Below, piece by piece: positions 9,601 through 18,653 of a DNA stretch of 21,279 nt. Location of the stretch: NCBI GenBank assembly GCA_965644295.1, contig CBFFRP010000453.1:1-21279 (forward strand), in the 5' to 3' direction. Under the pieces are notes generated by a model. That model was not told where the DNA came from, did not search any database, and worked only from the letters and a program-made list of their open reading frames with translations. Both the position numbers and the translations under genes were made by a program. The DNA comes from Paraphysomonas bandaiensis (lineage: Eukaryota; Chrysophyceae). Position 1 is the first letter of the stretch, and each line of letters starts with the position of its first letter.

Positions 9601-11936
9601 TCGCCTGTAAGAATCCCCCGTGGGGTGAATGGGAAAGGCGACGGTTTTTCCTTTGGGACAACTATATTTTTGAGGCTCTTGCAGATGATGACGGTATGCC
9701 CATTGGGTATGCTAATTTGAGTGCTGCCAAGGTGGCAATACACAGGGATAAGAGAGTGCGAGGTAAGTTGTTAATAAGAAATTTATATTCCACTTGTGTG
9801 AATGTATATGGCAAGAGTTTAGTAAAGAGATTCTATTATAGGTTTGTTGTTATTGCAGTAAAGCTTAGACTTGATATTGTAATTGTGTTTTGTATTAGCA
9901 CAAGTATACTGTTGATAATATATATTAGCCGTTGTAAGTTTTTTATATTCAGGTCGAAGTGATGCAGGGCACCCCCAAGATCCCGATTATATGATACGAT
10001 TGCAGTATTACTGCTCAACAGATGTCGCCTCCCCGAAAGAGGAAATATTTCTCTGTAGTAAGAACCGCACCTACACTGACGAAGTATTTCAGAGACTAAT
10101 CTTGGCCTCGAAAATGACAGTCAAAGATGTGTATGCTTTCGAGGAGTCACGACCACCTCTTGGTATAGGTAAGGAGTTATGACTTGGTTTTTGAGTGTGT
10201 GCTGACGTTGATATATATGCATAGGTCGTTATGCCTTCGTACACCGGGCCGTGAACCGAAGACTTCGAGAGAAGATCGTTGCTAGCAGCTCTGATTCTGA
10301 TAGTGACGTTGCGCCGACGGGGCAGTCACCGTTGGCAAGGTAAGTCTATTTGTTAATGATTCTTTTTGTGGGATTGAATTTGCTGTGCATTTGAAGCAGT
10401 ACTATTTTCATGTTTCTTATTTCTATGTTGTCATAGATCGTCGTCATACTTTAGTCGAAGAAACTATGGTTCAGATAATAAGCTTGACCGGAATGCTCAT
10501 ATGCCCTATTCTGAGGGCGATCTTCTCTCCAATGAGAGCTTGACAGGTTTAAATTCCATGGCAGGTGCGTCCACTGATATCTATTTTACACTTTGATGCA
10601 GTAGCGTAGCGTTAAAACATGATCATATGCTTTCAATGTAGTTTACGTTTTTTTTCGCGACGATGTATATACAGGTCAATGTGCCTTGAAACTTATAAAT
10701 AAGCGTGAGTTCTGGTCTCAAGTTAATAGTGGCAAAGAGCGGAAAGATACCCTTGTACGAGAAGTGCTAGCGCAGAGTCAACTCATAAACGCGGTGATAT
10801 CAGCAGGCCAAGAGTCAATAGATGATGTTGATGAGGTGACTTTGTCTGAAATGGAGCTGCCCGTTGTACAGCTGAATGGTATCATGGAGACAAGGTAAAC
10901 TCATGCTCCCATTTATACTGCTTGAACTCTTCTCTATTGACACGGTTTTATGTTACCGTGTATGTTCCACGTTGATTATTGTGTACTACATGCGCGACAG
11001 AAGATGGTTGATCCTAACACTATTTTCAGAGAGAACTTTGTGATTGATATGGAGCTTATGAAGTCTAATAATCTTTTCGACAAGCTATCTGAAGAGGGTG
11101 CCTTCAAGGAGAAACATGTCAAGCACATTGCTATCCAGCTCGTACAAGCTGTTGCACTCTGTCAGGCAAACCATATCGCCCATCGAGATATCAAACTATC
11201 TAACATTACTTTCCCTGAACGAATGAACGAGAACTTACTGTTGTCTCGTGCAAAGCACCCACCCATGCAGATAAAACTAGCAGACTTCGGAATGGCCGGA
11301 TTTTTAGAAAAAGATGGCTGCCTCAGAGGGCGGTGCGGCACTCCAGGGTATGTAGCGCCGGAGATATTTCGATCAGGAGTGCGCGAAGGGTATTCATTGA
11401 ATGTAGACATGTTTTCGGTAAGTAATGCGTGTACTATACCCACCTCAACGATATGCAGACACCTAAGGATATTGTACTATCTTAAATATGTATAATGCTC
11501 TGACCTACTGTATATTACACTGTGACTTGCGTATATACAGATATCTCGCTAGGGATTCTTCATTTATATACTATCTTATAATGTTTCGCGCTATTTTATA
11601 TCTACAGATACATTGTACCTGACGATATACTGTGTATAGGTTGGTGTATGTCTCTACAGTCTCTTGTGCGGATATGAGCCGTTTCAAGGAGAAACTATTC
11701 AAGACATTATAAATGCCAACAAATCTCTCCTATTTACTTTTGATTCACCAGAATGGAGCCGAGTAAGCGACGAGGCGATAGACTTTGTGTATCGCGCTAT
11801 GTCACCATCTGCTAGAGACCGACTTACCGTTCATGAGGCCTTGGACCACCCCTGGATGAATCACTATGCGGGTACCATAAACTACCCTCCTAAGTTCAAG
11901 CATACACGGCAGAATAGGGGATGTGTGGTTTCATAA
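6629..11936 (+). CDS. PH domain-containing Ser/Thr protein kinase, CAMK/PKD-like
   Basis: Nine exons: 6629-7394, 7492-7614, 7744-9762, 9953-10168, 10225-10339, 10437-10564, 10675-10894, 11030-11417 and 11640-11936 (TAA). Phases agree and the product is 1423 aa. Residues 1-900 are mostly low-complexity and acidic or Ser-rich, with degenerate repeats. About 905-1035 is a PH-like domain (RLGTIFACK..GEWERRRFFLWDNYIFEA). The kinase domain follows at once: P-loop G1040-x-G1042-x-x-A-x-V1047, lysine K1128 (ALKLINK), helix C E1152, HRD 1247-1249 with K1251 and N1254, DFG 1281-1283, APE 1305-1307, D1322, and a CAMK-type C-lobe (SLLCGYEPFQGET, EALDHPWM). All catalytic residues are present. The PH-then-kinase order recalls protein kinase D, but no C1 domains are seen. 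The exon 8 acceptor (11029) is preceded by a CTAAC branch-site match (11014-11018) and restores a perfect beta-4/beta-5 sequence. Substrates are unknown. Intron 2 is the least certain junction. Confidence 0.87.
7615..7743 (+). other. Stop-free 129-nt intron 2 of the PH-kinase (possible retained intron)
   Basis: Bounded by TTAG|GTACCC and TCTACAG|GTGATG. The length is a multiple of three and the frame is open throughout, so retention would insert 43 residues. The middle is strongly hydrophobic (Val/Cys/Tyr/Leu/Phe-rich, about 7668-7736) and would look like a membrane span. The T-rich 3' half and a good acceptor argue for an intron. The weak donor leaves room for retention. Confidence 0.5.
8325..9380 (+). 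repeat. Degenerate protein repeats in PH-kinase exon 3
   Basis: Six copies of a short motif recur in the disordered region: a small residue, Leu/Ile, Phe (Leu in the last), two residues, then a basic cluster, usually followed by an acidic D-D-x-x-L-D-D-S stretch. Starts are near 8328 (SLFHIGRHDD..LDDSHY), 8469 (SLFQLGRQK..LDDSRY), 8895 (SIFSRNKPNRDDELDDSH), 9033 (GLFRRKPKDDDLDD), 9153 (GIFRRSQKEKEE) and 9319 (GLLQRIRSHDD). Spacing varies from about 40 to 140 residues. The nucleotide sequences have diverged, so conservation is at protein level, as expected for a repeated docking or phosphorylation motif. Confidence 0.7.
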
Positions 11937-12819
11937 CTAACAAACATGGCTACCGGAGCTGTATACGGTTGCCTTGTTTCGTTGTATTGTTTATATTTGC
12001 AGGATTCATATTGGTATGTGTTTCGTTTCGTTAATCGTCTATCAGATTATTTAATTAAGTATGAGCTTTTCCCACTCTAGATGATATGGTGGTTGCGACA
12101 TAAGTTATGGTTGAAAGAAAGGGAAGCTAGGTAGAGTCATGCGTATGATTCATAAACAGTACACAAGTAAAGAACAACAAATATCGGGTAGATGATAGAT
12201 GGTGATATATATTTTACACTGTACAAGGGCAGGCTCACCGTAACACCTGATCCCAAGTGGAGGAAATGAAATCCTTCCTAGTACCAACTCTTTTTTTCAA
12301 AGATGTGCAGCATTTTTCGTCTATATTGGATATGTACTTTTAAGCAACCAATGAATACGGGATTTAGTATAACTAAACAAGTACACATGAGTAGGTACAA
12401 CAGAGCATTCGTAGTTGGAATTGTAAATATGACGACTGCGTTTTCATTAAATAACTCGATTATGATACTATTACATCCCCCTTTTAGAACAATAAAAATA
12501 TATTCTAACTAGAATAATTAATACAACCATTAATACAAGAATACATATATTACTATAACGTTCATATTTCATATTATAACGTACAACTCATGAAAGCATA
12601 TTGCAGACAAACAGTCAAATAACAATATGATTCAATCTATATGAGAATATAAAGTACATGTATTCTATGCACTTTAATTTATTTCCAACGAAAGCACATT
12701 AAAACTAATGCCAAATCACGTGGTATACTGTTGTCAGCGCCGACTACAACGCTTCAATCAGGGTAGCTGTTGCAATTCCTAGCAGCAACCCAAAGAAAAT
12801 AAAACAAACGCTCGATGCT
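11937..12819. other. Intergenic region, 3'UTRs expected, no gene seen
   Basis: 883 bases between the stop of the PH-kinase and the stop of the small minus-strand candidate, that is, a convergent arrangement. AT-rich with no recognisable protein. A plus-strand AATAAA at 12491-12496 and a TTTATT at about 12678 (AATAAA on the minus strand) could serve as poly(A) signals. Open frames here, such as 12303-12512, are short and compositionally random. Confidence 0.55.
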
Positions 12820-12833
12820 CTAATAATATCCAT
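12744..12833 (-). other. Possible membrane-spanning terminal exon or 29-codon micro-ORF
   Basis: In a frame shifted from the preceding candidate, an ATG at 12833 opens 29 codons to a TAG at 12744. After a short polar start comes an unbroken hydrophobic run (CFIFFGLLLGIATATLI) and a charged end. An AG at the junction TTCAATTCAG, 7 nt upstream of the ATG, could be a splice acceptor joining it to exon 2 of the hypothetical gene. The only phase-compatible donor I found (AT|GTCTGC) is poor. It may be a tail anchor, a micropeptide, or chance. Confidence 0.2.
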
Positions 12834-13286
12834 GCTCCTGAATTGAACTGCCATAATGCAGTAAAGTTGCTACAGCGAATATTCGAACAAACTCGATGAC
12901 GTGTGCAGACATATATGATTCAAAGCTTGATTGGGCTCTCGATTTTGGTAAAAGAGCAGTAGATTTGCGCTTCATTGATAGAACCGGAACTTCAGTCGTG
13001 CATTCAGTTGTTGAATTATCCGAGACATCAGTGATTGACAGTACTGGTTGATGTGTATAGACATGGGCATAAGATTCAGTTGGTGCAAACAACTGCTGGT
13101 GCATACTCATGGACCACAGAGAAATGAGACCATTTAATGCCATCGATAAGAACGACTGCACTGGCGTTACTATAATATTCTATGAACCGTTAGAGGAGAG
13201 TAATTATAGTGAGTGAGGAGTGAGATTGCTGCAATATATGTGCGTACCTTAGTATCACAGCCCACCACAATCACTGAGCGAACCAT
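12820..13286 (-). CDS. Hypothetical protein, small two-exon gene (weak)
   Basis: I do not recognise this protein. A 13-codon first exon (13286-13248, beginning MVRSVIVVGCDTK) ends at a good donor, AAG|GTACGC. A 67-nt intron ends at TTCATAG (13180), and exon 2 runs from 13179 to a TAG at 12820, giving 132 aa. The phase is consistent. Exon 2 is Ser/Thr-rich with a short basic patch (KRKSTALLPKSR) and a hydrophobic stretch near its end (FVRIFAVATLL). Its divergent placement to the Ca2+-ATPase fits a gene. Against it are the lack of any known domain and an alternative frame just downstream that encodes a better membrane segment (12744-12833), so the 3' splicing may differ from this model. Confidence 0.35.
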
Positions 13287-13805
13287 TTCTTCATATCATA
13301 CCATACAGATTGATGATTGGCTATACAGATCTCTGACGGTTGATTTTTTTTCAATGACGAATGTATTACGGGTTACATGATCTTCCGGGAATCCCCCGTA
13401 CATGAACTGGTAATTCCGCATATCAAAATGATTTTTCTGACGTTATTTTATTTAGCCAATTACATCGATTTATAAGAATATGATTGGTAGAAAAATTGTT
13501 ATTTGATTATCAAATTTTGTCAGATTGACATACGACAGTGGGATGATTTGTAAAATTTCATTCTTCAATTTTACATAAACAAAAAAATGTAGTGTGTTAT
13601 ATATATGAATTTGATATTCATTCAAAATTGTCGTAGAAAATAATAGAAAAAAAAAGTAAATTTAGCGAGTCAAGAATATGTCAGAAAGATTTCCAGAAAG
13701 TGTATATAGAATGAATGTTTATTATACACAATTCATAATTAAAGTGGGAGGAAAGTGATTGAATTGATATACTTTACTAAGTGAATTAAGACTATCTTGA
13801 ATTAT
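13287..13805. promoter_or_regulatory. Divergent upstream region of the Ca2+-ATPase and the small minus-strand candidate
   Basis: 519 bases of AT-rich DNA with A- and T-runs (for example 13643-13660) directly before the ATPase start. It must contain the ATPase promoter and 5'UTR, since the pump gene is a single exon. No specific factor site or TATA element can be assigned with confidence. A CCGGGAATCCCCCG stretch near 13383-13397 stands out by its GC content only. Confidence 0.45.
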
Positions 13806-16800
13806 ATGAGTGTTGAAATGGCATCTTTTGATGAAGAAAAAGCATGTGAATTATTACGTAAAAAACATCCTGAAAATGAAGTGATTTCATCTGAAGAATT
13901 AAACCAATACGCTAATTCTAATATACCATATGAAGATGTGATTGGTGCATTAAGTACTAATATATCTAATGGATTAACTTCAGATGAAGTAATACGTAGA
14001 TTACATCTATATGGTACAAATGAGTTAACCAAACCTAAACGTATTCCACTATGGTTATTATTTTTATCACAATTTGTTAATATTGTGATTATTATATTAA
14101 TGATTGCTGCTATTGTATCAATTCTTGTTGGTGAATTAGTTGAAGGTATTGCTGTATTTATTATTATTTTAATTACAGCATCTGTAGCAACATATACTGA
14201 ATATTCATCTGGGAATGCATTAGAAGCATTAGCATCCTTAACTGATCCACATTCACATGTATATCGTAATGGACAATTAGAAATGATATCAACATGTGAT
14301 ATTGTACCAGGTGATATTATTGTTTTATCACCAGGTGATTTAGTTCCTGCTGATATACGAATAATTGAATCACATCATGTGAAAGTGAATGAAATGATCT
14401 TAACGGGTGAATCAGCTGAAGTAAAGAAATCTGCTCATACAACACTTGAAGAAAATGAAAATAAATTAACTGCAGTGAATATGGTATATGGATCAACTAG
14501 TATGGTGGATGGAAAACTTACGGGTGTTGTCCTTTTAACGGGTATGAATACACGTGTGGGATCAATTGCTACTTTACTTAATCAAGGACCTGAGAATGAT
14601 AGCAGTGAGAATAAAGTACCACAAGAAATGCAATCTCGTATACATCGATTCAATAGTGAGATTCAAGAAAACCGAAGTTCTGAATCGGAAGAGTATGAGT
14701 CTGATGAAGAGAGAGATGATCATAAAAAGACTGAGAAGAAGACTTCGAGCTTCTCTGTGTCGTATGTCGTTAATGCCACCAAATGCTGCACGTCTATAAA
14801 GAAGTTCATGTCGAGTGTACAGCCGAAGCGAACTCCTTTACAAGATGAAATCCATCATTTGGGTCTCATTATGACTGGCTTTGCGATTACTGGTGCTGTG
14901 TTGGTGATAATTATCGGTATTTTACGTAACTTTAGAGACCCGAATAATGAAGACAATCCTCCTTGGCTCCAGAGTTTGATGCTTGCGGTTAGTATGGCTG
15001 TGTCTGCGATTCCTGAGGGACTTCCACTTGTTGTTGTCATGTGCTTGGCACTAGGAACACACGCTATGTCAGAGCGAAATGTTTTGATTCGCCGTTTGCC
15101 CGCTGTCGAGACTCTGGGGTCTGCTTCTGTTGTATGCAGTGATAAGACTGGAACCCTTACCACTGGGAAAATGACCGCCACCCAGATGTGGACGTACGAG
15201 AGACTCTACAGCATTAGTGGGAGTGGATATGATCCGACGCAAGGCCATGTGATGGACTCAAAAGATAACCAAGTGACAAAGCAGTCTCATTCTCATGATG
15301 TTGCACTGGCTGCCACAATGGGAATAATTAACTTATGCAATGACTCGGATATACGTTACAATGAAGGCAAGTGGGTTCCTATTGGTACATCCACCGAAGC
15401 GGCCCTGGTTGTAGCCTCCCAAAAATTCGGTATCGCCACAGGAGAGTACAGAAAGTCAAACCCTCAGGAGTGTGTTGTTCCCTTTAGCTCCAAGTTCAAA
15501 ATGATGGCCTCAGTGCATAGACTCCAAGAGAGCGATTCAAATATTTTTATACCTGCCCCGAACTCATCTTCAGACAAAGCAAATGACCAAAACAACTTGG
15601 TTGTAATGTCCAAAGGGGCCCCACTTGTCCTATTAAATAAGTGTAAATACGTGATTCGTGACGAGCATGATGGGTCTGGTCCTGTTGTCACTGAACTCAC
15701 TGCTGACATGCGGAGCGATATCGTCAAGGAATGTGACCGCCTATCTGATCTTGGTTTACGTGTTCTTGCGGCCTGCTATCGTCGTTCTACGACTATAGCT
15801 GTTGATGAGGATGACGAGTCTGTCCCCACTGAAGATAAGCTCGATGTGCTCGTGTCCAATATGGTATTCTCAGGCCTAATAGGTATGATGGACCCCCCTC
15901 GACCAGGGGTAAAGAAAGCTGTTTTACGAGCAAAGGAAGGTGGTGTTCGGACTGTTATGATCACCGGAGATTACTTAAAAACTGCTGTAGCAATCGCTAA
16001 GATGATTAACATAGTTGGGCCTACGATGGATGAAACTGAGTGTGCCGTCGACTGCTCTGTACTCCGACCCAATGGTGACTATTTGAGTGCTCGGGAAATC
16101 GATGAAATAACATGGCACACATTTGTCTTTGCTCGGGCACGACCAGAGGACAAAATTCAAATTGTGAAATCTTTTCAGCGACAAGGCAAAGTATGCGGAA
16201 TGACAGGAGATGGGGTAAATGATGCCCCTGCCTTGAGGCAAGCAAATATTGGTATTGCGATGGGTATAGCAGGCTCGGAAGTAGCCAAAGCAGCCTCTGA
16301 TATGATTTTAACTGACGATAAATTTTCTTCGATTGTTGGTGCTATTGAAATGGGTCGAACTATATACAGCAATCTGCGCAAATTTGTCATGTATTTTATT
16401 GGCACTAACTGGTCTCAAGTTCTTGTGATCTTATTGTCTCTTCTTATCGGCATGCCGAATCCGTTGGAACCGCTGCAGATTCTGTTTATCAATTTGATCA
16501 CTGACGGAATGCCGGCCGTTGCACTCAGTATTGAGGATCCAGAAGGAGACGTCATGCGACAACCTCCTAGAAAGAAAAATTCCAGAATTCTCAGCGGAGT
16601 GATCGCTGTCGGCATTCTTGGACACGCCACTGTACTTGTCGTTTTTATGTTGCTTACATTCTTCATGGGCTTGTGGTGGAATATTGGTGTGGTGCTTATC
16701 GACAATATGTACAATGATGATGGCGATCTCATCACACAGTGTAATCAGTTGACGTCAAGTGGAACTTGGGTGGAAGTGGAGTCAGGTGACTGTGTAAAAG

Positions 16801-17234
16801 ATGGACTAAAGATTGCCCGGACAATGGTGTTCCTTATTATTACTTTTGCAGAGTGTTTGCGACCTCTGACTGCTAGATCTTTCAGTTTGGCCATCCACAA
16901 TGATCCTTTCCGTAACACTGCAATGATCAAGGCCATTCTTTTCAGTATGTCTTGTACTTTCATTGTTGTATTTGTTCCCGTGGTTCAAGACATATTTCAC
17001 TTGACAGCACCGCGCTGGTTTGAATGGCTGATTATCATTGTTGGTGTCATTTTGACAGTTGTCAGTGATGAAATGCTTAAATCGAAACTGCGAAGCGAAA
17101 ATTTGAAGAACCGGCGGTGGGAGCAATTGTTTGGTGATATCAATAACATCACCATGGAGCTACGAAATGTGCGTAGTCATGTTAATCGTATTGAGTACGC
17201 TGCTGTACCAAACGGAGATGCTGGAGATGTATGA
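13806..17234 (+). CDS. P-type (type II) Ca2+-transporting ATPase, SERCA/SPCA-like
   Basis: Single-exon gene of 1142 aa for an ATP-driven cation pump, most likely Ca2+ into an internal compartment. ATG 13806 is the first in-frame ATG. Seen in order: N-terminal actuator part; M1/M2 (LFLSQFVNIVIIILMIAAIV); TGES 200-203; M4 with the cation-binding SAIPEGLP (E404); phosphorylation loop DKTGTLT with D446; ATP-binding KGAP (603-606); MITGD (718-722); TGDGVND (800-806); M5; M6 NLITDG (896-901); and M7-M10. At the M5 position of the SERCA site-I glutamate there is Gln (N868-W-S-Q871), so site I looks changed and one Ca2+ per cycle is plausible. An M8 acidic residue is kept (TFAEC). A charged insertion (about 259-344) lies between the A-domain and M3. 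It is longer than SPCA (about 920) and SERCA (about 1000). Its first ~280 codons use almost only A/T-ending codons. Confidence 0.93.
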   Translation: MSVEMASFDEEKACELLRKKHPENEVISSEELNQYANSNIPYEDVIGALSTNISNGLTSDEVIRRLHLYGTNELTKPKRIPLWLLFLSQFVNIVIIILMIAAIVSILVGELVEGIAVFIIILITASVATYTEYSSGNALEALASLTDPHSHVYRNGQLEMISTCDIVPGDIIVLSPGDLVPADIRIIESHHVKVNEMILTGESAEVKKSAHTTLEENENKLTAVNMVYGSTSMVDGKLTGVVLLTGMNTRVGSIATLLNQGPENDSSENKVPQEMQSRIHRFNSEIQENRSSESEEYESDEERDDHKKTEKKTSSFSVSYVVNATKCCTSIKKFMSSVQPKRTPLQDEIHHLGLIMTGFAITGAVLVIIIGILRNFRDPNNEDNPPWLQSLMLAVSMAVSAIPEGLPLVVVMCLALGTHAMSERNVLIRRLPAVETLGSASVVCSDKTGTLTTGKMTATQMWTYERLYSISGSGYDPTQGHVMDSKDNQVTKQSHSHDVALAATMGIINLCNDSDIRYNEGKWVPIGTSTEAALVVASQKFGIATGEYRKSNPQECVVPFSSKFKMMASVHRLQESDSNIFIPAPNSSSDKANDQNNLVVMSKGAPLVLLNKCKYVIRDEHDGSGPVVTELTADMRSDIVKECDRLSDLGLRVLAACYRRSTTIAVDEDDESVPTEDKLDVLVSNMVFSGLIGMMDPPRPGVKKAVLRAKEGGVRTVMITGDYLKTAVAIAKMINIVGPTMDETECAVDCSVLRPNGDYLSAREIDEITWHTFVFARARPEDKIQIVKSFQRQGKVCGMTGDGVNDAPALRQANIGIAMGIAGSEVAKAASDMILTDDKFSSIVGAIEMGRTIYSNLRKFVMYFIGTNWSQVLVILLSLLIGMPNPLEPLQILFINLITDGMPAVALSIEDPEGDVMRQPPRKKNSRILSGVIAVGILGHATVLVVFMLLTFFMGLWWNIGVVLIDNMYNDDGDLITQCNQLTSSGTWVEVESGDCVKDGLKIARTMVFLIITFAECLRPLTARSFSLAIHNDPFRNTAMIKAILFSMSCTFIVVFVPVVQDIFHLTAPRWFEWLIIIVGVILTVVSDEMLKSKLRSENLKNRRWEQLFGDINNITMELRNVRSHVNRIEYAAVPNGDAGDV

Positions 17235-17737
17235 GTACCATGACGTGCAATTGTTACCATATGTACTTGTTCGTGCTAGCAAGTGTGTTATATGGAAGAA
17301 TTAGTTTAAGAAGAGTTTTAATTAATAGCAGGCAGTAACGAGTGTACAACGTTGTAATAATGACATTCGATTATTTTGCTACGGTTAACTGTACAACAGA
17401 GTGAGTACATGCATGGATATGTAGTGATTTAGTGACGGCAGTTGTTCTAGTGTGCTGTGTACTCTATGTTTCGATGTTAAACTAGTACTGCCAGGTGAAT
17501 ATATTAAACCTTGTGCGCTTAGAGGAGGGTACGACCGGTCATGTAGCCGAACGCAACGCATCAGATCTTTACCTGGCGAACCGAGAGGAGCGCTCAATGC
17601 ACCGTACTTTGGAGCAGAAGCACGACGTTACGTCAACAGGAAAAATGCTACTGCAGGTGCGTATAAATGCAACCCGTTTAACAGAAGGTGATTTCGAGGA
17701 TGAAGAACAAGAAGTGTCAGACCATGAATCAGATTAA
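17235..17737 (+). other. Pump 3' flank with ambiguous exon-like pieces
   Basis: Downstream of the ATPase stop there is an ATG at 17360 opening 13 codons plus two bases to a strong donor (GA|GTGAGTACATG at 17401). An acceptor near 17444 (GACGGCAG|TTG) would join it to a frame that runs to a TGA at about 17690. A different frame, open from about 17495 to a TAA at 17737, has a more protein-like acidic tail (EGDFEDEEQEVSDHESD). I could not splice the first exon into that second frame. It may be a small gene, a pseudogene fragment, or ATPase 3'UTR. No family is recognised. Confidence 0.2.
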
Positions 17738-18653
17738 CATTGTTCACTCCAACATCATATACAATTTAAGAGGTATTACTTCTGAGGTAAGTAGCTACAT
17801 GTAACACATATATTTAATTAAATTTAAGAGGTATACTCAGGTATACAGCAAAAATACTTTTACGACATCAACTATAATAATGGACAGCATGTCTACAAGC
17901 TAGCGGCAAGTTACTTGAGGCACTTAGCAGCAGGTTGATATTATTATGTATATTTATGTTATATTATTAAGTATATTAGTGTTTGTTTTATATATATTAT
18001 CTACAGTAACTTCGTCAAAGAAAAGGACTAAAAACAGCAATGGGTAATAGTGACAAATCCTACAACAGAATGAGTGAACCAATGCGTGCTCTTATCTGAG
18101 AATGTTATGATCGGATGACACGTCGACGTAATATTCGTGGGGTGTCGTACAAACAATAACTTTATGCTAATGACTGAATAGCTTGAATTGTGTAGTCGTT
18201 GACTTTATTACTGTAAAACTGAAGTGTTATGTAAGTAAGTAATAAATAATATTTTCCACACTGTGATAAATATCTTCATTTAGCTAGCTAGTATGTCTAG
18301 CCATTCAACTAGCCACTATATTGGTACAGGTTTATAACGCCTATTGCTAAATATAAAGACTTTCAGTTATAGATCCATTTATAATTACTCTGGGATGAAT
18401 GCTCTCGAATGGGGTGGTTATATAAATGCTGCGTGAAAATTATAAAATCTATTCGTATTACACTGGGCTGATTGCACTTTCCTATAACACAATTCATATG
18501 ACACCCTTTTCAAGACAAAATTATATGTGGAGAGTTTATACATCACGATGGGTATTTCAGACTATTACAGATTATGTGTTTGAATACATTTCTCCCTAAC
18601 CAATGCGATCCAACATATATATATCATAACTGCTCATCGCTCACAACATAATA
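17738..18653. other. Convergent intergenic region, AT-rich
   Basis: Separates plus-strand units from the minus-strand kinase/RING gene. It contains a donor-like GAG|GTAAGT at about 17786 and an acceptor-like TATCTACAG at about 18005, so an intron in a 3'UTR is possible. No coding exon is evident after it, only short frames quickly closed by stops. AT microsatellite-like runs occur near 17990 and 18615. Confidence 0.5.
17763..17834. repeat. 14-bp direct repeat, 58 bp apart
   Basis: AATTTAAGAGGTAT occurs exactly at 17763-17776 and 17821-17834, and both are followed by a loosely similar CT..AGGTA segment. This is probably a small local duplication. Confidence 0.75.

Noticed and set aside
10950-11029. 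Apparent N-terminal extension of the PH-kinase exon 8 frame
   Set aside because: The phase-compatible acceptor at 11029 with a CTAAC branch site gives the canonical kinase beta-4/beta-5 sequence; the upstream bases are intron.
12303-12512. 69-codon plus-strand frame
   Set aside because: Short, AT-driven composition, no splice context or recognisable motif; it lies in the expected 3' flank of the PH-kinase.
13797-13805. Start of the Ca2+-ATPase at a TTG codon at 13797
   Set aside because: The first ATG in the frame is at 13806; a non-ATG start is not needed in a eukaryotic gene.
13806-14700. AT-rich front of the pump as a horizontally acquired or chimeric segment
   Set aside because: The protein is continuous and normally conserved across the switch, and the same 5' composition appears in two unrelated neighbouring genes, so a local process is more likely than transfer.
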